50,862 nt of DNA. It comes from an uncultured Alphaproteobacteria bacterium. Lineage in GTDB: Bacteria > Pseudomonadota > Alphaproteobacteria > Rhodobacterales > Rhodobacteraceae. Shown in pieces: positions 19,735-30,157 of this stretch. The notes under the pieces are model-generated. The model was given only the letters and a program-made list of their open reading frames with translations, was not told the origin of the DNA and searched no databases. The stretch covers positions 1 through 50,862 of the forward strand of contig CACIJG010000013.1 in assembly GCA_902586885.1 (NCBI GenBank). The letters run 5' to 3'. Both the position numbers and the translations under genes were made by a program. The first letter of the stretch is position 1. Every line of letters begins with the position of its first letter.

Positions 19735-21531
19735 TTGGTTGAAGAAGTGCATTTATTCAGATCCCATAATTGTAATCAATTAAGGGCAAATCATGTAAAT
19801 GATAAAGTTAAACTTGCTGGGTGGGTGCATAGGGTTCGCGACCATGGCGGTGTTCTTTTCGTAGATCTGAGAGATCATTATGGCTTAACCCAAATCTTAG
19901 CTGATCCTGATAGCCCAGTTTTCTCTGATGTAGAGAATATAAAACAAGAATGGTGCATATGTATAGAGGGAGTAGTAAGAAAAAGAGAAGATAATTTAAT
20001 AAATGCAAAGATTGCAACGGGAGAAATAGAAGTTTACATCTCAAAAATTTCGGTCTTGGGAGAGTCTGAGGAATTACCTTTACCTGTATTTGGAGATCTT
20101 TCATATCCTGAAGAAACAAGGCTCAAGTATAGATTTTTAGATCTGCGAAAAGAAACAATACATAGAAATATGGTTCTCAGGTCAAAAATAATCCAGTTTA
20201 TTAGAAAAGAAATGTGGAAATTAGATTTCAATGAGTTTCAAACTCCTATTATAACTTCGTCCTCTCCTGAGGGGGCTAGGGATTTCCTAGTACCGTCTAG
20301 GTTACATCCTGGTAAGTTCTATGCTCTTCCCCAGGCACCACAGATTTATAAACAGCTTATTATGGTTGCTGGGTTTGATAAATATTTTCAGATCGCACCT
20401 TGTTTTAGAGATGAAGATCCAAGATCTGATAGATCCCCTACTGACTTTTACCAGCTAGATGTTGAAATGTCTTTTGTAAGTCAGGAAGATGTTTTCCAAC
20501 TAATAGAAAAAGTCTTTATTGGGCTATTTGAGGAATTCTCTGATGGCTACAAAGTCAGCGCTGATTTTCCAATAATCAGCTATAGCGATTCACTTAATTG
20601 GTATGGTACTGACAAACCAGATTTAAGAAACCCTATCAAGATGTTAGACGTTTCGAGTTATTTTGAAGACTCGGGTTTCAAAATTTTTTCTGACCTTCTA
20701 AAGAATAAGGAAAATCAAATTAAAGCAATTCCAGCTAAAGCAGGTGGAAGCAGAAAATTTTGTGATCGAATGAACAAATTTGCGCAGGAGCAAGGATTAC
20801 CCGGAATGGGTTATATATTTTGGCGTTTGACAGATGAAAAAAAAATTGAAGCAGCTGGCCCAATAGCTAAAAATCTGGGAGATCAGAAAACTGAGGAATT
20901 AAGGGAATTTTTGAATATGAAAAGTGGTGACGCAGTTTTCTTTTTTGGGGGAAACCCCTCACACTTTAATGATATTGCAGGGAAAGCTAGGAATGTTATA
21001 GGTTTAGAATTAGGTCATACCCTAGAAAAGTCTTATCAGTTTTGTTGGATAAACGATTTTCCAATGTATGAGAAAGATAAGGAAACCGGTAAAGTAGAAT
21101 TCTCCCATAATCCATTTTCTATGCCAAAGGATGATTTGTTTGCTAAAGAATTAGAACCTTTAAATGTCTTGGGTCTACAATATGATTTGTCTTGTAATGG
21201 GTATGAGATACTTTCGGGTGCTATTAGAAATCACAATATAGATTCATTGTTTAAAGCGTTTGAAATTGCAGGTTACAGAAAAAAAGAAGTAGAGGAGCGA
21301 TTCTCTGGTTTAGTGAATGCTTTGAAATTTGGAGCCCCTCCTCATGGTGGATGCGCTGCTGGTATAGATAGAATTGTAATGTTACTGGCGAAAGAAGAGA
21401 ATATTAGAGAAGTAATTATGTTTCCTATGAATCAACGAGCTGAAGATCCAATGCTTGGTTCTCCAAGATTCCCAACTGATGATCAGCTTGAAGAATTAAA
21501 ATTGCGTGTGATCGATGAGGACATTGTCTAG
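19735..21531 (+). CDS. aspS: Aspartyl-tRNA synthetase
   Basis: Class II synthetase charging tRNA-Asp (possibly also tRNA-Asn). The 598 residues show the N-terminal anticodon-binding OB fold ([14 protein letters not shown] then [13 protein letters not shown]), motif 2 [20 protein letters not shown], the bacterial GAD insertion domain with [11 protein letters not shown], and motif 3 [14 protein letters not shown] followed by the VIMFPMNQ ending. The TTG at 19735 has GAGGA ten bases upstream; the GTG at 19747 would give a start [12 protein letters not shown] that matches homologues equally well, so the first four residues are uncertain. Confidence 0.95.
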   Translation: MVEEVHLFRSHNCNQLRANHVNDKVKLAGWVHRVRDHGGVLFVDLRDHYGLTQILADPDSPVFSDVENIKQEWCICIEGVVRKREDNLINAKIATGEIEVYISKISVLGESEELPLPVFGDLSYPEETRLKYRFLDLRKETIHRNMVLRSKIIQFIRKEMWKLDFNEFQTPIITSSSPEGARDFLVPSRLHPGKFYALPQAPQIYKQLIMVAGFDKYFQIAPCFRDEDPRSDRSPTDFYQLDVEMSFVSQEDVFQLIEKVFIGLFEEFSDGYKVSADFPIISYSDSLNWYGTDKPDLRNPIKMLDVSSYFEDSGFKIFSDLLKNKENQIKAIPAKAGGSRKFCDRMNKFAQEQGLPGMGYIFWRLTDEKKIEAAGPIAKNLGDQKTEELREFLNMKSGDAVFFFGGNPSHFNDIAGKARNVIGLELGHTLEKSYQFCWINDFPMYEKDKETGKVEFSHNPFSMPKDDLFAKELEPLNVLGLQYDLSCNGYEILSGAIRNHNIDSLFKAFEIAGYRKKEVEERFSGLVNALKFGAPPHGGCAAGIDRIVMLLAKEENIREVIMFPMNQRAEDPMLGSPRFPTDDQLEELKLRVIDEDIV

Positions 21532-21533
21532 TT

Positions 21534-21764
21534 CTACGGCATAAAAAAATTTATCCCAAAACACACAGGCGCCCACACTAATAGTGTAAATATAGTAGTA
21601 ATATAAAATTTCCTTTTTAAATTAGAGTTGACATGCGAAGATGGAGCTGTTCCTGGAATGATATTCTCAACATCTTTTTGCGTTGTCACATTTAAAGGTA
21701 AAATAATAAATAATATTATGAACCAAAACACTGAAAAAAGAACTATTGCTGAAGTTATAGTCAT
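21534..21764 (-). CDS. DUF1467 family small membrane protein
   Basis: A 76-residue protein with two hydrophobic segments (about 4-24 and 52-72) separated by a polar loop, NVTTQKDVENIIPGTAPSSH. This length and pattern match DUF1467, an alphaproteobacterial family found next to methylmalonyl-CoA epimerase, as here, 2 bases after mce. Function is unknown. It is the last gene of the dapD-dapE-mce run and ends 2 bases from the aspS stop. Confidence 0.82.
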   Translation of the reverse strand: MTITSAIVLFSVFWFIILFIILPLNVTTQKDVENIIPGTAPSSHVNSNLKRKFYITTIFTLLVWAPVCFGINFFMP

Positions 21765-21766
21765 TT

Positions 21767-22171
21767 TTAAACTTGTTCGAGTTCTATGAGGGTTCCATTA
21801 AAGTCTTTAGGGTGAATAAAAATAACTGGCTTACCATGTGCGCCGATTTTTGGTTCGCTAGAACCCAATATTGTTGCGCCTTTTTCTACTAGCCTATCTC
21901 TAGATTTTAGAATATTGGTTACTTCATAGCAGATATGATGGATTCCCCCTTTTGGGTTTTTGGACAGGAAATTTAATATTGGGCTTTTTTCACCCAGCGG
22001 TTCTAAAAGTTCTATTTTTGTATTTGGTAGTTCGATAAATATTACGGACACTCCATGTTCAATTTGAGGAATTGGTTGGCCTACTTTCGCGCCCAACAAA
22101 TCTTCGTATGTTTTTGCAGCATCTTTAAGGTTTGGTGTAGCAATCGCTATATGATTTAATTTGCCAATCAT
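21767..22171 (-). CDS. mce: Methylmalonyl-CoA epimerase
   Basis: Interconverts the two epimers of methylmalonyl-CoA on the route from propionyl-CoA to succinyl-CoA. The 134-residue vicinal-oxygen-chelate protein has two repeats: LNHIAIATPNLKDAAKTYED with metal ligand H7 near the start and GGIHHICYEV near residue 90, plus the glutamate-containing IELLEPLGEKSPILNFL segment and the ending GTLIELEQV. Its start overlaps dapE by four bases (ATGA type). The partner mutase and propionyl-CoA carboxylase are not in the window. Confidence 0.93.
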   Translation of the reverse strand: MIGKLNHIAIATPNLKDAAKTYEDLLGAKVGQPIPQIEHGVSVIFIELPNTKIELLEPLGEKSPILNFLSKNPKGGIHHICYEVTNILKSRDRLVEKGATILGSSEPKIGAHGKPVIFIHPKDFNGTLIELEQV

Positions 22172-23331
22172 TGACTTAACCTTTGTTGATCATAATTTTT
22201 AATAAACTCTTTATAGATATTTTTTAACATAACAATATCTTTAGTTTTTGTATTCTCATTCACTTGATGCATTGTATCTCCAACCAAGCCAAATTCAATT
22301 ACAGGATAAAATTTTTGTAAAAATCTAGCATCAGATGTTCCTCCTCCTGTAGACAGCTTCGGTGTCAACTTTGTTATTTTTTTTATTGATTCAGACATAA
22401 TAGTTGAAAGGTGACCAGGTTTAGTTATAAAACTTTCGCCGGACTCTCGATATTCCAACTTTATTTTACTTTTCGAAGAATTATTGAACTTTTTAGATAT
22501 ATCTTTTATTAATTTTTTTAAATCGGATGCTTTATAATTATCATTATATCTAACGTTAAATTTAGCCTTACATTCTCCTGGTATCACATTTGAAGAAGGA
22601 TTATCCGTTTCTACGGATGAAATATTTATTGAAGAGGGCTCAAAAAATTTAGTTCCATTGTCAAGTTGAAGGGATTTAAGTTCAGAAAGAAATTCTATTA
22701 TTTTTTCAACTGGATTAATAGCTTTTTTGGGATAGGCAACATGACCTTGTTTTCCCTTGCAATATACAGTTCCATTTAATGAACCCCTTCTTCCAATTTT
22801 TATTGTGTCACCCAATTTATAAGATGAGGTTGGTTCACCCACAATGCAATCATTGATTTTTTCTTTATTTTTTTTAACCCAATCAAGAATCGCCTTAGTT
22901 CCAAATTCTGCTCGACCTTCTTCATCACTTGTTAGCATTATAACGATTGAGCAATTTAAATCATATTCTAGAACTGCTTCAGAGGCTGCACACATAAATG
23001 CCGCAACTGCAGATTTCATATCTACAGCTCCACGACCAAATATTCTTCCTGATTTTATTTCACCGGAAAAGGCACCATATTTCCACTCTTTTGGATCTCC
23101 AGCAGGAACAACATCTATATGTCCATTAAAAGCGATCGTTTTGTCATATGTTTTTTCTGGCACCCATCTAGCGAAAAGGTTTTTAACGCCATTTTTGGTA
23201 AATAAATTACAGGCGAATTTACTATCTTTTAATTGAGACCTCACATACTCTAATGATCCATCATCTTCAGGAGTAATAGATTGAAAAGTTATCAATTTTT
23301 TTGAAAGTAATATGGGATCATTTACAAACAT
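22168..23331 (-). CDS. dapE: Succinyl-diaminopimelate desuccinylase
   Basis: M20 zinc peptidase-family enzyme that releases LL-diaminopimelate from its N-succinyl form in the lysine/peptidoglycan pathway. Visible in the 387 residues are NGHIDVVPAGDPKEW (metal His), GRGAVDMKSAVAAFMCA (bridging Asp), TSDEEGRAEFGTK (catalytic and metal Glu), GRRGSLNGTV at the dimerisation lid, and TGGGTSDARF near the C-terminus. dapD, encoding the succinyltransferase two steps earlier, lies 8 bases upstream, and lysA for the final step is at 46371. Confidence 0.95.
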   Translation of the reverse strand: MFVNDPILLSKKLITFQSITPEDDGSLEYVRSQLKDSKFACNLFTKNGVKNLFARWVPEKTYDKTIAFNGHIDVVPAGDPKEWKYGAFSGEIKSGRIFGRGAVDMKSAVAAFMCAASEAVLEYDLNCSIVIMLTSDEEGRAEFGTKAILDWVKKNKEKINDCIVGEPTSSYKLGDTIKIGRRGSLNGTVYCKGKQGHVAYPKKAINPVEKIIEFLSELKSLQLDNGTKFFEPSSINISSVETDNPSSNVIPGECKAKFNVRYNDNYKASDLKKLIKDISKKFNNSSKSKIKLEYRESGESFITKPGHLSTIMSESIKKITKLTPKLSTGGGTSDARFLQKFYPVIEFGLVGDTMHQVNENTKTKDIVMLKNIYKEFIKNYDQQRLSQ

Positions 23332-23339
23332 TTATTCAA

Positions 23340-24167
23340 TTAATCTCTCAGAAGATCATTAATAGATGTTTTACTCCTGGTTTTCTCATCTACTCTTTTT
23401 ACGATCACCGCGCAATATAGATTGACATTATTTTTTGAAGGAATGGAACCTGATACAACTACAGAATAAGGAGGAATCTCTCCATATGAAATTTTTCCAG
23501 TCTCTCTATCAAAAATTTTTGTTGATTGCCCAATGAAAACACCCATTCCAACTACTGATCCTTCTCGTACTATACATCCCTCAACTACCTCAGATCTGGC
23601 TCCTATAAAACAATTATCTTCAATTACTGTAGGAGAAGCTTGCATAGGCTCTAAAACGCCACCTATACCCACTCCTCCAGAAAGGTGAACATTCTTGCCA
23701 ATTTGGGCACAAGACCCTACTGTTGCCCACGTATCCACCATAGAGCCACTATCAACATAAGCGCCTAGGTTTACAAAAGATGGCATTAGAACTACATTTT
23801 CAGCTATGAAAGCGGAGTCTCTGACCACGGCATTTGGGACTGCCCTAAAATTTTTCTTACGCCATTCAGATTCATCCCAGTCTTTGAATTTGTTGTCAAC
23901 TTTGTCCCACCAGGTACCTCCTTGTGGTCCTCCTTTTTGTAACTCCATATCACGTAAACGAAAACTTAGTAGAACAGCCTTTTTTGCCCATTGATTAACA
24001 TTCCAGTCTCCATTGTCATCTCTTTCAGCAACTCGAATTTCACCATTTCCTAACATTTTTAGGGTTTTTTCTACTGAGCTTGTAATTTCCCCAGTTGTTG
24101 TTGTATTAATTTTATCTCTATTATCCCATGATTTTTCTATCATTTGTTTTAACTCAAGTTCTAACAT
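23340..24167 (-). CDS. dapD: Tetrahydrodipicolinate N-succinyltransferase
   Basis: Transfers succinyl from succinyl-CoA to tetrahydrodipicolinate, committing the succinylase branch of lysine synthesis. I start it at ATG 24167 (275 residues; E. coli 274), because AAAAGGAGC lies directly before this ATG; the ATG at 24185 would place that ribosome site inside the gene. The left-handed beta-helix is visible as hexapeptide-like repeats from [20 protein letters not shown] through VGIGGVLEP and [17 protein letters not shown]. It is followed closely by dapE. Confidence 0.96.
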   Translation of the reverse strand: MLELELKQMIEKSWDNRDKINTTTTGEITSSVEKTLKMLGNGEIRVAERDDNGDWNVNQWAKKAVLLSFRLRDMELQKGGPQGGTWWDKVDNKFKDWDESEWRKKNFRAVPNAVVRDSAFIAENVVLMPSFVNLGAYVDSGSMVDTWATVGSCAQIGKNVHLSGGVGIGGVLEPMQASPTVIEDNCFIGARSEVVEGCIVREGSVVGMGVFIGQSTKIFDRETGKISYGEIPPYSVVVSGSIPSKNNVNLYCAVIVKRVDEKTRSKTSINDLLRD

Positions 24168-24184
24168 GGTTGCTCCTTTTAACA

Positions 24185-25078
24185 TTATTCAAATTTCAAA
24201 ATAAACTCTACAAGTTCACTTCTTTGCAGTGGATGAAAATTATCATCAGAGACGGTAATGACCCTTTTATTTCCTTTAACATCATTCCAAATAGCTAATC
24301 CTTCCAGATTATCAAATTGGTTTGGATTTGAAGTAAAAATTATTTTCGGTTCATTGTTACCAAAAAAATCTAAAGAAAGTAATCGAAATCGTGATCTAAA
24401 CCCGTTTGTCCAGGAGAACTTCCTTTCTAACAATAACAATTTATTCTCAGAGATAAATTCTGCACCAGTTACCAAAAAGTCATTATTAATCTCTATCTCT
24501 TTTATCAATGACCAAATATTTCTCTCATACCTGTAAATTGGTATTAAACTTTTCCCTTTTGGCGGTTTTTCTGGTATTGCGATTACCCTATTGTATTTAT
24601 CAATGGCCAGGGCTTCAATACCGCTGTTGCTTCCCAATTTTTTGAAATCTTGATGCCTCTTAAGGAATTTTGCTTTTCCATCAATATTTTCGTGTTTCAT
24701 CACTCTATTATTCGACTCAAAAGATATGAAATAGGATCCATTACTATCTCTGACGATAGACTCACTATCTGTGTTTCGTTTGTCTAGGAACTCTCCTTTA
24801 CTTGAGAGTAGGCGTCCATCTCTTTTAATTGAGAAATCTTTTAAGTTTTGATTTTGATCTCTTATTAAATTCAATGAAAAGAAAAATGATTTGTCTGTAA
24901 TCATTAATAATTCTGAACCATCATCAGAAATATCTATTCCAGAAAAACCACCATAATTATCTTCATTTCTCTCAATATTAAGATAGCCAGTAGGGATTAA
25001 TTTCCATGTTTTAGTATCACCAGTTACAACTGATACACTCGCAAAAAAAATAAAAAGAAAAAATATTGGGTGCTTCAT
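24185..25078 (-). CDS. Secreted phytase-like (esterase-like activity) beta-propeller protein
   Basis: A 297-residue protein with an N-terminal signal peptide ([18 protein letters not shown], cleavage likely around residue 20) and no other membrane segment, so probably periplasmic. The body fits the family named esterase-like activity of phytase (PF13449 type): [20 protein letters not shown] near the start, [25 protein letters not shown], and the closing DNLEGLAIW and [16 protein letters not shown] segments of a bottom-type propeller. The reaction is not known; phosphate release is only suggested by the name. The start overlaps the UMF1 stop by one base, and dapD follows. Confidence 0.8.
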   Translation of the reverse strand: MKHPIFFLFIFFASVSVVTGDTKTWKLIPTGYLNIERNEDNYGGFSGIDISDDGSELLMITDKSFFFSLNLIRDQNQNLKDFSIKRDGRLLSSKGEFLDKRNTDSESIVRDSNGSYFISFESNNRVMKHENIDGKAKFLKRHQDFKKLGSNSGIEALAIDKYNRVIAIPEKPPKGKSLIPIYRYERNIWSLIKEIEINNDFLVTGAEFISENKLLLLERKFSWTNGFRSRFRLLSLDFFGNNEPKIIFTSNPNQFDNLEGLAIWNDVKGNKRVITVSDDNFHPLQRSELVEFILKFE

Positions 25079-26400
25079 TAAATAGTTTTTTTAATTTTCA
25101 CTAAGGCCAGCAAGGCCCACCCAATAAATAATAATATAATAATCGGTATTAAGCCAATTTGTTGTGATCCGCTTGCAAGTGTAAACCAAGTTATCAACAT
25201 GGGAGCCAGAAAAGCGGTTGCTCTTCCAACCAAAGCATATAAACCAAAACTCTCTGTGAGACGTTTCTCATCAACTAAAAAAACTAACAGGGTTCTCGAG
25301 GCAGACTGTATTGGTCCGCTGACAAAACCTAGGATGCCACCAGCTATATAGAAGATTATGTCAGCTGAATTTGAGCTTGGATCCAGCTGTACACCATAAA
25401 AGCTACTACGGGTTAGGCCAAATATAATTATTATTACAACTAGTAAACCTGCCAACATAATATTTATACAAAATTTTGATCCAAATTTACTATCCCATAT
25501 ACCGCCTAAGTATGCTCCGATTGTTCCAGTTGAAGCAGCCAATATACCAAATAAACCAAGCTGTACTGTACTCATTTCTAAAACACCCGCTGCGTAAATA
25601 CCGCCAAAAAAGAAAATAGCATTCATAGCATCTCTGTAGAACATCGAAGAGACTAGATACCATGCTAAGTTTCTATCGTTTTTTAGATTAATTATATTCG
25701 AAAGTAGATCCTTTAGAGCCTTCAAAACATCTAATTTATTTACATTAGCCAACTTTGCTTCTGGAACAAAAATAAAGAAAGGAATAATAAAGATTAGATA
25801 CCAAATTGCAGTCAAAGGTCCTACAAATCGGGTGCCCTCTCTTTGTTCTGAGTCTAGGCCAAAAATTGGATTATTGCCTAATAATGTCAATCCATTTTCT
25901 TGTTCAACAAAGAGTAGCAACATTATAATAAGTGAGACCAATCCACCAAGATAACCTAATCCCCAGCCAGAACCTGATAACTTGCCTAAATTATTTGGTT
26001 TAACAAGGCTTGGCATCATGGAATTATTAAATACTGTTGAAAAATCAACTGCAACAAAGCCTATTGTATATGCAAGAAGAATCCAAAAAGTATTTTCCAT
26101 ATTTGGTTCTGCAAACCAAAGGCTAAATGTGGCTATTAAAAAAAACATTGAGAAAAACATTATCCAAGGTTTTCTTTTTTGGGTTTGATCAGCCATCGTT
26201 CCCAGGATTGGTGAAAACACTGCAACAATAACACCCGATGCAGTAACAGCTGTGCCGATAAGCGCCTGTCCTTCTACGGGGTTACTAGCAACTGCAGAGA
26301 CAAAATAGGGACCAAAGATAAATGTGGCAATTAATGTGTGAATTGGTTGGCAAGCCCAATCAAACAGCATCCACGAATATATTTTTATTTTTTCCCCCAT
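25078..26400 (-). CDS. MFS transporter of the UMF1 / Atg22-like family
   Basis: A 440-residue membrane protein with about 12 hydrophobic segments. The opening YSWMLFDWACQPIHTLIATF with FIFGPYF, the loop GTMADQTQKRKPWI, and the later GPIQSASRTLLVFLVDEKR are typical of UMF1 permeases, relatives of yeast Atg22 vacuolar amino-acid exporters. Substrate unknown. It is the first gene of a minus-strand run UMF1, phytase-like, dapD, dapE, mce, DUF1467, joined by spacings of -4 to about 20 bases, so its promoter in 26401-26502 may also drive the lysine genes. Confidence 0.85.
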   Translation of the reverse strand: MGEKIKIYSWMLFDWACQPIHTLIATFIFGPYFVSAVASNPVEGQALIGTAVTASGVIVAVFSPILGTMADQTQKRKPWIMFFSMFFLIATFSLWFAEPNMENTFWILLAYTIGFVAVDFSTVFNNSMMPSLVKPNNLGKLSGSGWGLGYLGGLVSLIIMLLLFVEQENGLTLLGNNPIFGLDSEQREGTRFVGPLTAIWYLIFIIPFFIFVPEAKLANVNKLDVLKALKDLLSNIINLKNDRNLAWYLVSSMFYRDAMNAIFFFGGIYAAGVLEMSTVQLGLFGILAASTGTIGAYLGGIWDSKFGSKFCINIMLAGLLVVIIIIFGLTRSSFYGVQLDPSSNSADIIFYIAGGILGFVSGPIQSASRTLLVFLVDEKRLTESFGLYALVGRATAFLAPMLITWFTLASGSQQIGLIPIIILLFIGWALLALVKIKKTI

Positions 26401-26502
26401 GGGACAATAATAGCAACTTTTTTGAATAGTGGTTCTTTTATTTCTATTTTTTTTTATTACTTATATTATACAATAAAAAGAAAGTAGTGATAAGGTTCCT
26501 CT

Positions 26503-26778
26503 ATGGTTTCTTTACTAGAGATATTAGACTTAATTTTATATATTCTAAGTTGCGTTGTAATCGCACAAATTATATTGAGCTGGTTGATAAGCTTTAATAT
26601 TTTAAACAGAAATCAACAATTAGTTATGCAGTTGTGGAATGGTCTTAACCAGTTGTTACATCCAATATATAGTCGTATAAGACGCTTTTTGCCATACTCA
26701 GGACCAATAGACTTTGCGCCTCTTGTCGTTATTATTTTAATCTGGTCAGCACAAATAATTATCCGTAACAATCTGTAA
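26503..26778 (+). CDS. YggT family membrane protein
   Basis: A 91-residue protein with two hydrophobic segments around a conserved middle, LNPLxxPIxxxxR-like (here LNQLLHPIYSRIRRFLPYSGPIDFAP), which is the YggT pattern. The family is linked to membrane or osmotic homeostasis and division-site proteins in various bacteria, with no firm function. It stands alone between divergent UMF1 and convergent argG. Confidence 0.85.
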   Translation: MVSLLEILDLILYILSCVVIAQIILSWLISFNILNRNQQLVMQLWNGLNQLLHPIYSRIRRFLPYSGPIDFAPLVVIILIWSAQIIIRNNL

Positions 26779-26815
26779 AATTTAGATAAAAGCCATATAT
26801 AAAACTTCAATTTAC

Positions 26816-28036
26816 TCATTGTTTGTTATTTCTTCTAGCTAACTCCCTCAGCCTGAGTGCCTTAAGTTTTATGAAGCCTTCAGCGTCTTTTTGATCGTAA
26901 AGGCCTTGATCGTCCTCAAACGTAACCAATTTTTCGGAGTAGAGGCTTTTTGAGGATTGTCTAGCAATAACTACGGCACTTCCCTTATATAATTTTAGAG
27001 TAACCTCGCCTTCAACAAATAGTTGACTTTCATCAATCAAGGCTTGAAGCATTTTTCTCTCAGGAGAAAACCAAAGACCATTGTAAATTAATTCTGCATA
27101 TTTTGGCATTATCTCATCTTTCAAATGTGCTGACCCACTATCCAGCGTTATGCTTTCAATACCTCTGTGCGCTTCTAATAAAATAGTGCCACCAGGAGTT
27201 TCATAAATTCCTCTTGATTTCATACCAACAAACCTATTTTCAACTAGGTCTAGCCTCCCTATTCCATGTTTTGAACCTATTACATTAAGTTCCTCTAATA
27301 ACTTTCCCGGTGAGTAATTTTTCTGATTCAAAGCAATGGGATCTCCGTTTTTGAAAGTTAAAGTAATAATATCTGATTTCTCAGCAGCACTTTCAGGTTG
27401 TTCCGTTCTTTGAAAGATATATTCTGGAGCTTCTTTTGAGGGATCTTCCAATATTAAGCCCTCAGAGGAAGTATGCAATAGATTCGCATCTACTGAAAAA
27501 GGAGCTTCACCGACCTTATTTGAAGTGATGGGAATTTGGTTTTTTTCGGCAAATTCCATCAATTTGGTTCTACTATTTAAATTCCACTCCCTCCAGGGTG
27601 CAATTATTTTAATATCTGGATTGAGAGCATAAGCTGACAATTCGAACCTTACTTGGTCATTACCTTTACCTGTCGCTCCATGAGAGACTGCATCCGCTCC
27701 AAGATTAGCAGCTATCTCAACTAAGCGCTTTGAAATCAAAGGCCGAGCTATTGAGGTACCCAATAGGTACTTTCCCTCGTAAACCGTATTTGCTCTAAAC
27801 ATTGGAAATATAAAATCTTTTGCAAAAGTCTCCCTTAAATCTTCTATGAAAATATGCTCTTTCTTTATGCCCAGCAATATCGCTTTATCCCTAGCCTGCT
27901 CTAATTCTTCACCTTGGCCAAGATCAGCGGTAAAACAAATTACTTCATAGTTTAACTCAGTTTGGAGCCACTTTAGAATTACAGATGTATCTAATCCACC
28001 AGAAAATGCGAGAACAACTCTTTTTTTTCCTGACAT
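26816..28036 (-). CDS. argG: Argininosuccinate synthase
   Basis: Joins citrulline and aspartate using ATP, the penultimate step to arginine. The 406-residue protein has the PP-motif [16 protein letters not shown] (residues 8-23), then [34 protein letters not shown] and [19 protein letters not shown], and the C-terminal helix. Length is normal. AGGAAAAG lies just before the ATG. It diverges from an alcohol dehydrogenase with 126 bases between. Confidence 0.97.
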   Translation of the reverse strand: MSGKKRVVLAFSGGLDTSVILKWLQTELNYEVICFTADLGQGEELEQARDKAILLGIKKEHIFIEDLRETFAKDFIFPMFRANTVYEGKYLLGTSIARPLISKRLVEIAANLGADAVSHGATGKGNDQVRFELSAYALNPDIKIIAPWREWNLNSRTKLMEFAEKNQIPITSNKVGEAPFSVDANLLHTSSEGLILEDPSKEAPEYIFQRTEQPESAAEKSDIITLTFKNGDPIALNQKNYSPGKLLEELNVIGSKHGIGRLDLVENRFVGMKSRGIYETPGGTILLEAHRGIESITLDSGSAHLKDEIMPKYAELIYNGLWFSPERKMLQALIDESQLFVEGEVTLKLYKGSAVVIARQSSKSLYSEKLVTFEDDQGLYDQKDAEGFIKLKALRLRELARRNNKQ

Positions 28037-28110
28037 CTCTTTTCCTATTTTTGTTAATTAATAAGTCTTTTCAATCATTGACAGTTTTTATCTTAATCAT
28101 CAAACTTAGA

Positions 28111-28130
28111 ACACAGATTTTATTTTGTGT
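28111..28130. promoter_or_regulatory. Short inverted repeat between argG and the alcohol dehydrogenase
   Basis: ACACA-N10-TGTGT (5-base arms) lies between the two divergent genes, about 75 bases from argG and 33 from the dehydrogenase. Just downstream TATGAT (28134-28139) is a possible -10 box on the plus strand, but no good -35 is seen. Arms this short arise by chance often. Confidence 0.2.
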
Positions 28131-28162
28131 AAATATGATATATGACTTCAAATAGGTGACAA

Positions 28163-29338
28163 ATGGCTGAAAATATTAATTCTTTTTTCTTTAATACTAC
28201 ACCCAGGATAATTTATGGATCTAATGTTTCAGAGGATAGCAACCCTTTTTCTAAGAAAATCGGAAAGAGTGTCCTTTTGATCACGGATAAGGGGATATCG
28301 TCATTAAAGCTTTATGAAAACTTAATTACTAACCTTAGAAAATCAGGTATAGCAATACATATTTTTGATAATATAGAGGCTGATCCTTCGTTAAAAACCT
28401 TAGAAAAGGCTATATCATTTGGAAAAGAAATTGATGCCAGCGGAATTATAGGTTTTGGCGGAGGTTCATCAATGGATGTTGCAAAACTTACGGCCCTTGT
28501 TTTGGGTTCTAACGAAAATTTAGAGGAAGCTTGGGGGGTAGGAAATGCAAAGGGACCTCGGTTGCCATTAATTTTGGTGCCAACAACTGCAGGGACAGGG
28601 TCAGAAGTTACACCCGTGTCGATTATAACTGTTGATGGAGATGAAAAAAGAGGTGTGTCATCGCCATTAATTCTTCCAGATTTTGCTATACTAGACCCAC
28701 TACTAACGGTAGGCTTGCCAGCCTCTACGACTGCTGCAACTGGAATTGATGCGATGGTACATGCAATAGAGGCTTATGCATCAAAAAACGCAAATAATAA
28801 TCCAATTTCTAGTCTTTTTGCGAAGGAAGCATTGGTACTACTTGGTGGCTCCATAAGACAATCTGTTCTAAAGCCTAAAAACATTGAGGCAAGAGGAAAA
28901 ATGATATTGGGTTCTATGCTCGCTGGAATGGCATTTGCTAACTCTCCAGTTGCAGCTGTACATGCCCTAGCTTATCCTTTAGGAGGAACTTTTCATATTA
29001 CTCATGGATTGTCTAACGCGCTTGTTTTGCCTGGTGTCCTAAGGTTTAATGCTGCGGATCCTTGGGCAGCAAAAAAATATGCTGAACTTTTACCTTTTTT
29101 GTTTCCAAATGAAAACCTAGAAAAAAGCGACCAGACCTTAACATCAATTTTTATAGAAAATTTGGTTAATTTGTCTAGTGATCTGAAGTTACCTCAAAAA
29201 CTAAGGGAGTTAGATATTCCAAAAGATGCGTGCTCTTCCATGGCAAAAGATGCGATGAAACAGACACGCCTTTTGGTAAATAATCCAAGAGAACTTAATG
29301 AAAAAGATGCCTTCGATATTTATTCTTCGATCTGGTAA
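28163..29338 (+). CDS. Iron-containing alcohol dehydrogenase
   Basis: A 391-residue member of the Fe-ADH (group III) family that oxidises or reduces alcohols/aldehydes with NAD(P). The nucleotide-binding GFGGGSSMDVAK is at about 98-108, PTTAGTGSEVTP at 140-151, and the four metal ligands D196, H200, H267 and H281 are all present in GIDAMVHAIEAY and VHALAYPLGG...ITHG. Substrate cannot be assigned. TAGGTGACAA precedes the ATG. Followed after 8 bases by an alpha/beta hydrolase, so they may be cotranscribed. Confidence 0.92.
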   Translation: MAENINSFFFNTTPRIIYGSNVSEDSNPFSKKIGKSVLLITDKGISSLKLYENLITNLRKSGIAIHIFDNIEADPSLKTLEKAISFGKEIDASGIIGFGGGSSMDVAKLTALVLGSNENLEEAWGVGNAKGPRLPLILVPTTAGTGSEVTPVSIITVDGDEKRGVSSPLILPDFAILDPLLTVGLPASTTAATGIDAMVHAIEAYASKNANNNPISSLFAKEALVLLGGSIRQSVLKPKNIEARGKMILGSMLAGMAFANSPVAAVHALAYPLGGTFHITHGLSNALVLPGVLRFNAADPWAAKKYAELLPFLFPNENLEKSDQTLTSIFIENLVNLSSDLKLPQKLRELDIPKDACSSMAKDAMKQTRLLVNNPRELNEKDAFDIYSSIW

Positions 29339-29346
29339 TTCATTGG

Positions 29347-30129
29347 ATGAGATTAGCATATGAGATTTTTGGTGAAAAAAACCAAAAGGAAATTCTAATT
29401 CTACATGGGTTGTTTGGCTCAAAAAGAAACTGGTTTAGTATAGCAAAAGCTATCGCTAATTTTGGATACAAAGTTTGGGTTTTAGATCTGAGAAACCACG
29501 GAGACTCAGAATGGAGCAAAAATCATACTTATTTTGACTTAGCACTCGATGTATACAACTTTTTTAGAAAAAATAATATCACGGATGCGTGCCTCTTAGG
29601 TCACTCCATGGGGGGAAAGGCAGCAATGCTTTTCGATTTACTCTATCCCAACCTATTAAGTAAACTAATTATCGTAGATATTGCTCCTGTAAAATATTTT
29701 TCTGCCTTTGAGTATTATCTCAAGGTCTTAAAGTCGATCGATTTGCATTTATTTAATAAACGATCTGAAGTCGAAGATAAGATTTCAAGTGAAATAGAGG
29801 ATTGTAAGATTCGGTCTTTTTTATTGCAGAATATTAAATTTGATGAAAAAGGTGTTTTAAATTGGAAAATTAATATTCAATCCTTGATAGAAAACTCAAG
29901 AGACATAAGTGATTTTCCTGAGATTAAGGTCACTTCGAAAACTAATGCCTTGTTTTTGTTTGGCGCAGAATCTGAATACTTAGTAAAATCTCATAAAGGC
30001 TGCATTGGCAAACTATTCTCAAATAACCGTTTCGCAGAAATTAAAGATGCTGGTCACTGGGTTCATTCAGAAAAGCCAAAAGATTTTTTAGAAATTATTA
30101 CAAATTTTTTAAAATCAAACTATACTTAA
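29347..30129 (+). CDS. Alpha/beta hydrolase, YbfF/ABHD11-like
   Basis: A 260-residue alpha/beta hydrolase probably acting as an esterase. ILHGLFGSKRNWFSIAKA near residue 20 forms the oxyanion segment, LDLRNHGDSEWS follows, the nucleophile S87 lies in GHSMGGKAAM, and the catalytic histidine is in DAGHWVHSEKP. This layout is that of YbfF and the mitochondrial ABHD11 relatives. No signal peptide. Its substrate is unknown. It lies between the Fe-ADH and an unrecognised small gene on the same strand. Confidence 0.87.
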   Translation: MRLAYEIFGEKNQKEILILHGLFGSKRNWFSIAKAIANFGYKVWVLDLRNHGDSEWSKNHTYFDLALDVYNFFRKNNITDACLLGHSMGGKAAMLFDLLYPNLLSKLIIVDIAPVKYFSAFEYYLKVLKSIDLHLFNKRSEVEDKISSEIEDCKIRSFLLQNIKFDEKGVLNWKINIQSLIENSRDISDFPEIKVTSKTNALFLFGAESEYLVKSHKGCIGKLFSNNRFAEIKDAGHWVHSEKPKDFLEIITNFLKSNYT

Positions 30130-30157
30130 TTTTAAATTAATAGATAGAAATTCAACA

